From contig JAAXZE010000123.1 in the NCBI GenBank assembly GCA_012720075.1, forward strand, positions 1 to 32,394: a DNA stretch of 32,394 bases. The letters are read 5' to 3'. Each line of letters starts with the position of its first letter. Within the stretch, counting starts at the first letter, position 1. A program made the position numbers and the translations under genes. The DNA comes from Clostridia bacterium (GTDB taxonomy: Bacteria; Bacillota; Peptococcia; Peptococcales; BICA1-8). Below the pieces are notes generated by a model that was not told the DNA's origin, ran no database searches, and worked only from the letters and a program-made list of their open reading frames with translations. This document shows, piece by piece, positions 9,114 through 17,518 of the stretch.

Positions 9114-9881
9114 TTATTGGTATCGGCTGATAATAATTTTTAAGCGACCTTTGGCAGTTTGACCGCAGATGCTCTTGATTTTTATCCTTCCTTTTCCTCT
9201 AAAGGATATGACATCGTCCTCAGCGCATTGAAAATCAAGATCTTCAATAACCTGCCAATTAACCTTAACTTTTCCCCCTTTAATGAAACCGGTCGCTTTA
9301 GCCCGTGAAATTCCGAAACCATGAGCCACAACTGTGTCTAAACGCAAGGAAGAAACCGTAGTGCTTATTATCTTTTCCGATTGTAAAGGAGGTTGCCACT
9401 GTCCATTCTCCAAAATCTCAGCCTTTAAAGGAACACCTTTTATCATTAAAGGTTCCATCAAAAAAAACTCAGCTATATCTTGGCTTAATACCACTACGAA
9501 CCCATCATTAATAGGAAATAAATCGCCTACCTTTTCCCGTCTGATTCCCTGACCCAACAAAGCACCTAAAAAATCTCGATGACTATAATTTATAAATTGT
9601 AATTTTCCCGAAAATTTTACCAGACATATTTGAGCCATGGATTCTTCAGGTTCAAGAAAGTCCGGGCATATTACAATTCTTTGCCGCTCTGCGTCCATAA
9701 CGCCACCAAAACCGGCATAATTAACAGCGGGGATTTGTTTTAACAATTGAAACCCGCATTTTCTCAAATAAGGGTCAACAAAATCAGTAACTTGCTCAAT
9801 ATGTTTTTTTAAAACAATATTAACCTTATCCTCCAGTCTCGACAAAAAAACTTGTGCTTCATGGTCTAATTTATTAGTCAT
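9114..9881 (-). CDS. ylmH: YlmH-type S4-domain RNA-binding protein
   Basis: A division-cluster protein with a C-terminal S4 RNA-binding domain (SSLRLDTVVAHGFGISRAKA, then FIKGGKVKVNW), as in YlmH of Bacillus and Streptococcus; recent work on the family links it to ribosome rescue or quality control. The N-terminal part (DFVDPYLRKCGFQLL, YAGFGGVMDAERQRIVICP) is the usual YlmH domain. The start ATG 9881 is 7 bases after AGAGG; the frame continues upstream through the binding site to 9905. That site overlaps the yggT stop, which suggests coupled translation. 255 residues. Confidence 0.9.
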   Translation of the reverse strand: MTNKLDHEAQVFLSRLEDKVNIVLKKHIEQVTDFVDPYLRKCGFQLLKQIPAVNYAGFGGVMDAERQRIVICPDFLEPEESMAQICLVKFSGKLQFINYSHRDFLGALLGQGIRREKVGDLFPINDGFVVVLSQDIAEFFLMEPLMIKGVPLKAEILENGQWQPPLQSEKIISTTVSSLRLDTVVAHGFGISRAKATGFIKGGKVKVNWQVIEDLDFQCAEDDVISFRGKGRIKIKSICGQTAKGRLKIIISRYQ

Positions 9882-9891
9882 TGGAGAACCT

Positions 9892-10179
9892 CTAAAGTAT
9901 ACCAATAATTAAATTAATCAACAGGGTTTTGGTTAATTGTAAAAGGATAAGCACCACTATAGGCGAAAAATCAATACCCATAGCCTGCAAGGGAAGAATA
10001 TTGCGTACAGGCGCCATTACTACTTCCGTAACATCATAGATAAATCTGATAATAGGATTATACGGGTCGTGGGGAATCCAAGAAAGGAGAACTCTTACGA
10101 TAACCAGCCAATACATGACTTCAAAAACAATATCAACAAAATCGATTAAAAAATACAAAATTAACACCTCATTCGCCAT
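9892..10179 (-). CDS. yggT: YggT-family small membrane protein
   Basis: 95 residues with two hydrophobic segments: DIVFEVMYWLVIVRVLLSWI, and a C-terminal one around FSPIVVLILLQL. Between them is the family signature WIPHDPYNPIIRFIYDVTE..MAPVRNILP. YggT (YlmG) proteins sit in division clusters of Firmicutes, cyanobacteria and plastids, and are linked to nucleoid or septum organisation; the mechanism is unknown. The start lies inside the end of proC (11-base overlap). Stop TAG. Confidence 0.92.
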   Translation of the reverse strand: MANEVLILYFLIDFVDIVFEVMYWLVIVRVLLSWIPHDPYNPIIRFIYDVTEVVMAPVRNILPLQAMGIDFSPIVVLILLQLTKTLLINLIIGIL

Positions 10180-10984
10180 CTAATCCCATTTGTTTAGATT
10201 TTAAATAGGCAGCTTCTACAGCATCCATTACTGCCGCACGAAAACCCGATTTTTCCAACACATTAATAGCTTTTATGGTAGTTCCCCCCGGCGAGGTAAC
10301 CATATCCTTAAGTTCTCCGGGATGAAGTCCGGTTTTTAATACCATAAGCCCGGCTCCCACTACCGTTTGCGCAGCCAAGAGATAGGCGGTTTTTCTGGGA
10401 AGCCCTACTAACACTCCTCCATCAGCTAAAGCTTCAATAAACTGATAAACATAGGCAGGTCCGCTGCCGCTTAAGCCTGTTACTCCATCAATTAATTTTT
10501 CGTCAATAATAACCGTTTCACCAACGGATTTAAAGATTTTTTCCGCAGCTTCCAAATGACAGTCAAGAGCAAAATGCCCTTTACACAGAGCCGCCATCCC
10601 TGCTCCGATTAAAGCCGGAGTATTAGGCATTACTCTAATAACGGGTATGGATCCAAAATGTTTTTCCAATCTAGAGAGGGAAATTCCGGCGGCAATAGAA
10701 ATAATAAGCTGCTCTTTATTTGGTTTAGAAATTAATTTATGAGCTACATCACAAAAGTTTTGGGGCTTTATAGCAATAATAACTATACACGCTTTTTCCA
10801 TTACTTCATTATTATCCTTTGTGATACATATATTCAGTTTTTGTTTTACCTGGAAAAGCCTATCCTCATTAATATCGGAGGCAATTACCTCCATGGGTTC
10901 ATAAAGACCTGCTTTAATCACTCCCGATATAATTGCTTCGGCCATTGCCCCTGCCCCAATAAAGCCTAATTTATATTGCGACAC
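10169..10984 (-). CDS. proC: Pyrroline-5-carboxylate reductase
   Basis: Last step of proline synthesis: NAD(P)H-dependent reduction of pyrroline-5-carboxylate. The N-terminal Rossmann motif GFIGAGAMAEAII, the middle motifs IRVMPNTPALIGAG and LSGSGPAYVYQFIEALADGG, and the C-terminal VTSPGGTTIKAI are all present. 271 residues is normal. It starts with GTG at 10984, sharing one base with the sepF stop (TAGTG), and overlaps yggT downstream, so it is embedded in the division operon as in many Firmicutes. Confidence 0.95.
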   Translation of the reverse strand: MSQYKLGFIGAGAMAEAIISGVIKAGLYEPMEVIASDINEDRLFQVKQKLNICITKDNNEVMEKACIVIIAIKPQNFCDVAHKLISKPNKEQLIISIAAGISLSRLEKHFGSIPVIRVMPNTPALIGAGMAALCKGHFALDCHLEAAEKIFKSVGETVIIDEKLIDGVTGLSGSGPAYVYQFIEALADGGVLVGLPRKTAYLLAAQTVVGAGLMVLKTGLHPGELKDMVTSPGGTTIKAINVLEKSGFRAAVMDAVEAAYLKSKQMGLDGE

Positions 10985-11448
10985 TAGCGCAAATCTCCTT
11001 TCTTGGCAAACTTAGAAACCCAAGCAAAGACATCTTCCCGATCTTCAACAAAGGAATCTTTCAGCTCACCGCCGATATCAATATTGGGAGGTACGGCCAG
11101 AATTATTCCCTGCCCTATTTTTTGCATTGTACCGCCAATGGCATAAGCTGTACCACCAATAAAATCAATTAACCGTTTTCCAAGCTCATAATCGGCGTTT
11201 TCCAAATTAATGATTACCGCTTTTTTATTTTTCAGGTTATCAGCTATTACCTGGGCGTCATTAAAGTCCTCCGGTTCTATAACAACAACCTTTACATTTT
11301 CTCGAATATTATGAATGGCTACCAACTGACCTCTTTTTCTTTTACTATCTTCAAACGGGGATTCCTGATACACTTCCTCGATATCTTCATTTTCTTCCTC
11401 ACGATCAACAAAGCCCATAATATCTAAGAATTTTTCCACCATTTTCAT
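10984..11448 (-). CDS. sepF: SepF, FtsZ-binding septum protein
   Basis: 154 residues. Short N-terminal membrane-binding helix (MKMVEKFLDIMGF), an acidic linker, then the SepF core: LVAIHNIRENVKVVVIEPED, AQVIADNLKNKKAVIINLEN, and IDFIGGTAYAIGGTMQKIG with the glycine-rich dimer interface. SepF tethers FtsZ to the membrane and shapes the septum. Start ATG 11448 is 6 bases after GGAGGGA. It ends in TAG fused to the proC GTG. Confidence 0.95.
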   Translation of the reverse strand: MKMVEKFLDIMGFVDREEENEDIEEVYQESPFEDSKRKRGQLVAIHNIRENVKVVVIEPEDFNDAQVIADNLKNKKAVIINLENADYELGKRLIDFIGGTAYAIGGTMQKIGQGIILAVPPNIDIGGELKDSFVEDREDVFAWVSKFAKKGDLR

Positions 11449-11465
11449 TTTTTATCCCTCCTTTA

Positions 11466-12155
11466 CTAATTTCTGGGTCCAAAAATACCACTGCCGATTC
11501 TAATCATATTAGAACCTTCCTCAATGGCTACTTTGTAATCACTGGTCATTCCCATAGAAAGATAAAGCATTTCAACATTGTTTAAATGAACATTATTTTT
11601 AATATTTTGAAATAACTCAAACATCTCTCGGAAAACGGGCCGGACCTCTTCGGGGTCGTCTACTTCCGGGGCAATAGTCATTAAACCTTTTATCTCCAGC
11701 CAGGGCAGTTGAGAAACTTCTTTAATAAACGGTATTACCTGGGAAACATCCAGACCAAATTTAGTCTCTTCCCTGGCAGGATTGACCTGGACCAAGCACT
11801 TCATTGGCCGTCTTAGAGGTTCCATTCTTTTATTTATCTCCACTGCCAAATCATAGTTTTCCAAGGAATGAATTAATTTTACTTTATCAACGATATATTT
11901 TACCTTATTCCTTTGCAGGTGACCAATCAAATGCCATTCAACTTCATTTGGCAATAAAGGATATTTGTCTCTAAGCTCTTGTACTCTATTCTCCCCTAAT
12001 ATAAAATGCCCTTTTTGTAAAACTTCATTTATTTCTTCTACACTTTTATTTTTTGTAACCGCCACTAGAGTAACTTTACCACCAGGGTCGGGACTTCTAA
12101 GCAAAGAAGAGGCAATATCGTGTTTTATTCTCTCAAGATTGGCGGCTATACCCAA
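11466..12155 (-). CDS. yggS: YggS-family PLP homeostasis protein
   Basis: Single-domain alanine-racemase-fold PLP carrier (PLPBP/YggS/YlmE family) involved in vitamin B6 and amino-acid homeostasis; not a racemase. The PLP lysine is K35 in VAVTKNKS. Other family motifs: LGENRVQE, WHLIGHLQRNKVK, LVQVNPAREETKFGL, LSMGMTSDYKVAIEEGSNMIRIG. TTG start at 12155, 7 bases after GGGAGGT; no ATG fits. 229 residues. It ends in TAG followed by an in-frame TAA, 17 bases before sepF. Confidence 0.94.
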   Translation of the reverse strand: MGIAANLERIKHDIASSLLRSPDPGGKVTLVAVTKNKSVEEINEVLQKGHFILGENRVQELRDKYPLLPNEVEWHLIGHLQRNKVKYIVDKVKLIHSLENYDLAVEINKRMEPLRRPMKCLVQVNPAREETKFGLDVSQVIPFIKEVSQLPWLEIKGLMTIAPEVDDPEEVRPVFREMFELFQNIKNNVHLNNVEMLYLSMGMTSDYKVAIEEGSNMIRIGSGIFGPRN

Positions 12156-12277
12156 GACTATGACCTCCCTCTTAAGTGGCTAATGGTTAGTGCCGGAACT
12201 AAAAAACAAGTTTAACTTTATCCGCTGTAATCCTTTAGGTTCTATAGCATTGATCTTATCAGCGAAAATCCGCAAAT

Positions 12278-13249
12278 TTAACGAATATGCTGCCCTTCTT
12301 TTACCAAACCGGGAGTTAAAACAACCTCCGAATATGGCTCTAAACCGTTTACTAATATTTTTTCGCCTTCTTCATAAACAATTTCTACAGGCTGCCAAAA
12401 AACAAAACCTTTTCTTAACCAGTATACTCCTGTTTCCTGCTGTTCATTGGCAATCAGAGCTTTTCGGGGCAATGCTATACCCCTTTTTTTATCCAAAACT
12501 ACATCAACCTTTTGGGTCCGTGGAGTAAATAAGCTATACCAGGCTTCCGGAATTTTTACCAAAACCTGAGCTGTATTGGCCAAACCTTTTAAATCAATAA
12601 TTTTCCCCTGGGTTTCTTTTTCCAAATCGGGAAAATAAAGAGTTAATTCTTGATTTTGCTGTAAAGGAGCCGAGAAAATATCCAAGGGGACTTCAAAATA
12701 AAGTTGAATGCCTTCCAAATTATTGATTATCTTGCAAAACCTTTTCCCCTTTTCTACCACATCGGCATTGTTGTTGTCAATAAACTCTATTTTTAATTGC
12801 TCTACTTTTTCTATATCCAAAGACTGCAAGCGGTTTGGCCGGAATATTTCTTCCAAACCATCGGAAATATAGGAAACCACCCCGGCCATGGGGGCGGTAA
12901 CTGTCACCGGGGTACCGGCTTGTAAAGCCGTACCTGCCGTTGTTTCAATTTGAAAAATAGGTTCTTTTAAGCTTAACCTTGAACCGGCCTGAACTTTGTT
13001 TAATATTCGTCCGGTAGCAGGCGCTTCCACAATAACTTCATCACGAATAATTAAAGCATCTACCGGATATCTTTTTTCAATAACCGTTTCTTCAACTATT
13101 TCAGTTGTAACCAAAAGGCCTCTGGCAAAACTAAAAAGGCTGCTCCCCAAAAACCAAATAACGACAAAAATAAAAGTTAACCTGCTTAAAAACAGCACCT
13201 TTTTATTATGCCGTTTTTTGTTCCACCTGGGTTGACTGATTTCTGCCAT
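12278..13249 (-). CDS. HlyD-like membrane-anchored adaptor protein
   Basis: 323 residues from ATG 13249 (AAGGTG 8 bases upstream; a GTG three codons earlier abuts the binding site). One N-terminal membrane segment (LFLSRLTFIFVVIWFLGSSLF) after a basic tail gives an N-in, C-out anchor. The rest resembles HlyD/RND-type adaptors: VEAPATGRILNKVQAGSRL and VTVTAPMAGVVSYI look like the two halves of a lipoyl-like hairpin, followed by beta-rich segments. No ATPase or permease lies next to it. It sits first in the division cluster, an arrangement I recall from other Peptococcaceae, so a role in envelope assembly rather than efflux is possible. Function unproven. Confidence 0.75.
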   Translation of the reverse strand: MAEISQPRWNKKRHNKKVLFLSRLTFIFVVIWFLGSSLFSFARGLLVTTEIVEETVIEKRYPVDALIIRDEVIVEAPATGRILNKVQAGSRLSLKEPIFQIETTAGTALQAGTPVTVTAPMAGVVSYISDGLEEIFRPNRLQSLDIEKVEQLKIEFIDNNNADVVEKGKRFCKIINNLEGIQLYFEVPLDIFSAPLQQNQELTLYFPDLEKETQGKIIDLKGLANTAQVLVKIPEAWYSLFTPRTQKVDVVLDKKRGIALPRKALIANEQQETGVYWLRKGFVFWQPVEIVYEEGEKILVNGLEPYSEVVLTPGLVKEGQHIR

Positions 13250-13320
13250 AAATTTCACACCTTGGTTAAACTTAGGTCTGTTTTATTTTTTTCGACAGCT
13301 GGGCAAAGAAATCCTTCTAA

Positions 13321-13345
13321 AAAAAACCTGCAAAGCAGGTTTTTT
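13321..13345 (-). terminator. Terminator of the iclR-synthase-aconitase-IDH operon
   Basis: AAAAACCTGC (13322-13331) and GCAGGTTTTT (13335-13344) pair perfectly around AAA. T-tracts flank both sides, so it may act in both directions. It lies about 57 bases after the isocitrate dehydrogenase stop. Confidence 0.85.
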
Positions 13346-13400
13346 AATATAGAAACTATTAGTTTATAAATTTATATAACAGGCTGACTAACCGGCCTAA

Positions 13401-14423
13401 TCAATTTAAAGTGCCCACAGAATTTTTTCTAATGTAAGCGACTAAATCTTGAGTCATTGATGTAGTTGTCCCTATTCCTCCTAAATCCGGCGTCAGCCTT
13501 TCTTTCCGGCTTAATATCCAATTTATTGCATCTTTAATACTACGGGCTGCAGCGGTTTCATTAATATGCTCCAACATCAGAACCGCTGATTGTAAGAGGG
13601 CTAAAGGATTAGCCAAATTTTTCCCGGCAATATCCAAAGCGCTGCCATGAACTGCTTCAAAAACACTGTAATGGTCGCCTAAATTTGCCCCCGGAACCAG
13701 TCCTAATCCACCTACCAGCCCTGCACATAAATCGGAAACAATGTCCCCATAAAGATTAGGCATAACTAAGACATCAAAATATTCAGGCCTTTGCACTAAT
13801 TGCATGCAAAGGTTATCTATAATTATTTCTTCATATTCAATATCAGGAAATTCTCCTTTTATTTCCCTAACACTCTCTAAAAAGAGACCGTCGGAATACT
13901 TTAGAATATTGGCTTTATGGACCGCCGTAACTTTTTTCCTCCCGTTTTTCCGGGCATAATCAAAGGCAAACAAACCAATTTTCCGCGAAGCCTCTCTGGA
14001 AATCATTTTGATAGCTTCTACATGATCGTTATCAATTATTTTTTCGATGCCACTATAAAGGTCTTCGGTATTTTCCCTGACAATTACTAAATCCACATGG
14101 TCAAAAGGTGTTCTAATACCCGGCAATTTTTTAACCGGCCTGAGATTAGCATATAAATTAAATTCTTTCCTAAGAGCTACATTTATACTCCGGAATCCTT
14201 TGCCTATCGGCGTTGTAACCGGGCCCTTCAAGGCAATTTTATTTTTCCGTATCGACTCAATTACACTTTCCGGCAGGGGATTGCCCACAGTATTAAATGC
14301 TTTTTCTCCTGCCTCCTGGATATCCCAATTAATTGAAACTCCTGTACTGTCAATTATCTCTTTTACGGCAAAGGATACCTCCGGTCCAATTCCGTCACCG
14401 GGTATCAATGTTATGTTATGCAT
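13401..14423 (-). CDS. NAD-type isocitrate dehydrogenase (beta-decarboxylating dehydrogenase)
   Basis: Oxidises and decarboxylates a 2-hydroxy-3-carboxy acid, most likely isocitrate to 2-oxoglutarate. Family signatures: HNITLIPGDGIGPEVS, VIVRENTEDLYSGIE, HKANILKYSDGLF, and the metal/substrate site MPNLYGDIVSDLCAGLVGG. The substrate loop GFRSINVALRKEFNLYANLRP has the Ser-x-Asn-x-x-x-Arg pattern of isocitrate enzymes; isopropylmalate and homoisocitrate dehydrogenases differ there. The segment after FEAVHGSALDIAGKN should set NAD or NADP preference; I infer NAD. 340 residues. ATG 14423 lies inside the aconitase 3' end, with AGGAGG 6 bases upstream. Confidence 0.88.
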   Translation of the reverse strand: MHNITLIPGDGIGPEVSFAVKEIIDSTGVSINWDIQEAGEKAFNTVGNPLPESVIESIRKNKIALKGPVTTPIGKGFRSINVALRKEFNLYANLRPVKKLPGIRTPFDHVDLVIVRENTEDLYSGIEKIIDNDHVEAIKMISREASRKIGLFAFDYARKNGRKKVTAVHKANILKYSDGLFLESVREIKGEFPDIEYEEIIIDNLCMQLVQRPEYFDVLVMPNLYGDIVSDLCAGLVGGLGLVPGANLGDHYSVFEAVHGSALDIAGKNLANPLALLQSAVLMLEHINETAAARSIKDAINWILSRKERLTPDLGGIGTTTSMTQDLVAYIRKNSVGTLN

Positions 14424-16353
14424 TTTTCTCCTCCTGAACTTTCTTGGTGTAATTTAAAAGTCCGCCGGCCAAAAGAATCATACTTTGTCGGCAGGTGAAG
14501 TCAGCCCGAACCCTGATTGTATCCTTAGAATTTATATCAATTGACCATTGTTTAACTTGGTTGGTCAAGTTTTCTCTAATTCCGGAAATTTTTATTTTAT
14601 CACCTTGCCTAAGTTTTTCGTAATCTTGATTATCTTCAAAAACTAAGGGAATTATCCCCATATTTATAAGATTATCAAAATGAATACGGGCAAAAGACTT
14701 GGCTATTACCATCCTGACCCCTAAAAAGCGGGGAACCAAGGCTGCATGTTCACGACTTGAACCTTGACCGTAATTTTCACCGGCAACGATAATCCCATTT
14801 TCCACATTAGTAATTCGGTTGTAGAAATCTTGGTCAAGACTAGAAAAACAATATTTTGCAAGATAAGGTATATTGGAGCGATATGGCAAGAGTTTTGCAG
14901 TAGACGGCATGATATCATCGGTGGTGATATTATCCGCTACTTTTAAAACCACGTCGGCCCATATTTCTTCCTCCATTTTCTCCGGAAGGCTTATCGGAAC
15001 AATATTGGGGCCCCTAACTACTTCCCCCTCCGGTGTTTTTTCCGGTAGTACCAGCAAACTGTCATTAACAATGAATTTTTCCGGCAATTCAACCTTGATT
15101 ATTTCTCCCAATTTTCTCGGGTCGGTTAATACACCTTTAATAGCTGAAACAGCAGCGGTTTCCGGACTAACCAAATAAACTTTGGAATCTAAGGTTCCAC
15201 TGCGACCATAAAAATTACGGTTATTGGTTCGTAGAGATATTCCTCCTGTCTGAGGCGCTTGTCCCATACCTATACAGGGACCACAAGTACTTTCCAAAAT
15301 TCTGGCTCCGGCATTGACTAAATCAAAAAGACTTCCGTTTTTCGCCAGCATGGATAATACTTGTTTAGAACCAGGAGCAACAGCTAGACTAACATCAGGG
15401 TGACCCGCTTTTCCCCGCAAAATGTTCGCAACCTGCATCAAATCCTGATAAGAGCTATTGGTACAACTGCCGATTATTACCTGATTTATTGGCATTCCTT
15501 CCAACTCTTTTACGGCAACAACATTATCAGGACTATGGGGTTTTGCGACTAATGGTTCCAACTTATCGAGTTCAATAACGATTTCTTCATCATAACGAGC
15601 CCCTTCGTCAGCAATGATTTCCTGCCATACATTTTCCCTGCCTTGGGCTCTTAAAAACCTTTTTGCCTCCCGATCGCTGGGGAAAATGGAAGTTGTCGCA
15701 CCAAGCTCCGCTCCCATATTGGTTATGGTTGCCCGTTGGGGAACCGAAAGACCCAAAATACCGTCCCCGGAATATTCAAATATTTTGCCTACTCCCCCTT
15801 TAACAGTCAAACGGCGCAATATTTCCAAGATAATATCTTTGGCGGAAACCCCCGGTGTTAAAGAACCGGTAAGTTTAATATTACAAATACGAGGTTTTTT
15901 CAAATAATATGGTTCCCCTGCCATACTGACAGCTACATTCAAACCTCCTGCACCAATAGCCAGCATACATAAAGCACCTGCTGTAGGAGTATGGCTATCG
16001 GAGCCCAGCAAAGTTCCCCCCGGAACAGCAAACCTTTCCAAAAAAACCTGATGGCATATTCCATTGCCCGCTTTGGAAAAATAAATTCCGTACTTTTGGG
16101 CAACTGTCTGAAGATAACGGTGGTCATCGGCATTTTCAAAACCGGTTTGCAAAGTATTATGGTCAATAAAGGACACCGATAATTTTGTTTTGACCCGAGG
16201 GACCCCTAATGCTTCCCACTGCAGGTAGGCAAGGGTCCCGGTAGAGTCTTGAGTCAATGTATAATCAATTTTCAGAGGCACTTCAACATCATTGCTGTTT
16301 ACTGACTTCAACAAATGAGTACTAAGAATTTTTTCCACTACATTTTGGGCCAT
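14416..16353 (-). CDS. Aconitase-family hydratase
   Basis: Fused-domain aconitase of 645 residues from ATG 16353 (GAGGTG 9 bases upstream); the GTG four codons earlier overlaps the binding site. The [4Fe-4S] ligands are in GSCTNSSYQD and ESTCGPCIGMGQ (cysteines 297, 357 and 360). The C-terminal swivel domain has GENYGQGSSREHAALVPRFLG. Length and organisation are those of the compact bacterial aconitase type, larger than LeuC alone. It overlaps the synthase gene by 32 bases and the dehydrogenase gene by 8, so the three enzymes are translationally coupled. Citrate to isocitrate is the likely reaction; homoaconitase is the alternative. Confidence 0.9.
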   Translation of the reverse strand: MAQNVVEKILSTHLLKSVNSNDVEVPLKIDYTLTQDSTGTLAYLQWEALGVPRVKTKLSVSFIDHNTLQTGFENADDHRYLQTVAQKYGIYFSKAGNGICHQVFLERFAVPGGTLLGSDSHTPTAGALCMLAIGAGGLNVAVSMAGEPYYLKKPRICNIKLTGSLTPGVSAKDIILEILRRLTVKGGVGKIFEYSGDGILGLSVPQRATITNMGAELGATTSIFPSDREAKRFLRAQGRENVWQEIIADEGARYDEEIVIELDKLEPLVAKPHSPDNVVAVKELEGMPINQVIIGSCTNSSYQDLMQVANILRGKAGHPDVSLAVAPGSKQVLSMLAKNGSLFDLVNAGARILESTCGPCIGMGQAPQTGGISLRTNNRNFYGRSGTLDSKVYLVSPETAAVSAIKGVLTDPRKLGEIIKVELPEKFIVNDSLLVLPEKTPEGEVVRGPNIVPISLPEKMEEEIWADVVLKVADNITTDDIMPSTAKLLPYRSNIPYLAKYCFSSLDQDFYNRITNVENGIIVAGENYGQGSSREHAALVPRFLGVRMVIAKSFARIHFDNLINMGIIPLVFEDNQDYEKLRQGDKIKISGIRENLTNQVKQWSIDINSKDTIRVRADFTCRQSMILLAGGLLNYTKKVQEEKNA

Positions 16354-17497
16354 TATTTTTTTCACCTCGTTGTTTTTCTGCTAAATACTCCTCATAAATA
16401 TAGACTAATTCTTTATCAAATAAATGTCTTTTTAAAGAAATGGCAGCTGCTCTAACCTTCTCTAAAAGATCTTGGGCCACTTGATCCGAGATTTCAGTGT
16501 TATACTCTCTAAACTTTTGCTTAATGGCAGCGGTGCCGGAGTGTTTACCGATAATTATCTGCCTGGTCAAACCAACTTCCTGGGGATCAAAAACTTCATA
16601 AGTCAGAGGATTTTTCAAGGTTCCGTCGGCATGAATTCCGGATTCATGAGCAAACATGTTGCTCCCGACGATAGCTTTCCAAGCAGGGAGTTCTCTATTG
16701 GAGGCTTGGGCTACATACTTGGAAATTTCTAGAAACTTAGCGGTATCTAACTTAACCTCCTGTTTTAATAAATGTTTCAAAGCCATGGCTACTTCCTCTA
16801 AAGCGGCATTACCTGCCCTTTCCCCTAAACCGTTTACAGTTACGCCGACATGGGTAGCCCCGGCCATAATTCCGGCAACGGCATTAGCAGTAGCCATTCC
16901 AAAATCGTTATGAGTATGCATTTCAATGTCTATATCAACGGTTTCTTTCAAGGCTTTTATTATTTCATAGGTACTTATAGGATTTAATATACCTACGGTG
17001 TCACAATACCTTAAGCGATCCGCTCCGGCTTTTTTAGCTGCCAGGGCAAATTCACACAAGAAGTTAAAGTCGGTACGAGAAGCATCTTCGGCATTTACAG
17101 ACACATAAAGTCCATGACCTTTAGCAAAGTCAGTTGCTGCAATCATATTTTCCAAAACTTTGGAACGGGTGGATTTTAGTTTATGGAGGATATGGATATC
17201 GGAAGTAGAAATAGATATAGCCACAGCATCAACACCGCATTTTATAGATTCCTTTACATCATCGATTACAGCCCTATTCCAGGCCATTATACTGGCTTTT
17301 AAATTAGAATTAACAATTTCCTGAATAGCTTCCTGTTCTTCCCCGCCCATTACCGGGATACCAACTTCCAATTGATCAACGCCCAACTGATCCAACATTT
17401 TTGCAATTTGAATTTTTTCTCTCTTGGCAAAAACTACACCGGCGGTTTGTTCACCGTCACGCAAGGTTGTATCAACAAAAATTGTACGTTTATTCAT
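16322..17497 (-). CDS. NifV-like synthase, candidate Re-citrate synthase or homocitrate synthase
   Basis: DRE-TIM metallolyase: FVDTTLRDGEQTAG at the N-terminus, EMHTHNDFGMATANAVAG with the metal histidines, VNGLGERAGNAALEEV, and GIHADGTLKNPLTYE. 391 residues from ATG 17497 (AAGGAGG 9 bases upstream). It resembles NifV homocitrate synthase most, but no nif gene is nearby. The operon continues with aconitase and an isocitrate-type dehydrogenase, the set needed to turn citrate into 2-oxoglutarate. Several anaerobes use a NifV-like Re-citrate synthase in place of the Si type. I therefore favour acetyl-CoA plus oxaloacetate to citrate. Homocitrate synthase remains possible; sequence alone does not settle it. 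Confidence 0.85.
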   Translation of the reverse strand: MNKRTIFVDTTLRDGEQTAGVVFAKREKIQIAKMLDQLGVDQLEVGIPVMGGEEQEAIQEIVNSNLKASIMAWNRAVIDDVKESIKCGVDAVAISISTSDIHILHKLKSTRSKVLENMIAATDFAKGHGLYVSVNAEDASRTDFNFLCEFALAAKKAGADRLRYCDTVGILNPISTYEIIKALKETVDIDIEMHTHNDFGMATANAVAGIMAGATHVGVTVNGLGERAGNAALEEVAMALKHLLKQEVKLDTAKFLEISKYVAQASNRELPAWKAIVGSNMFAHESGIHADGTLKNPLTYEVFDPQEVGLTRQIIIGKHSGTAAIKQKFREYNTEISDQVAQDLLEKVRAAAISLKRHLFDKELVYIYEEYLAEKQRGEKNNGPKCSGKNS

Positions 17498-17518
17498 TTT
17501 TATCATCCTCCTTAATTT

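Noticed and set aside
12156-12277. Intergenic gap between the HlyD-like gene and yggS searched for a promoter or terminator
   Set aside because: Some short complementary segments but no convincing hairpin with T-tract and no paired promoter hexamers.
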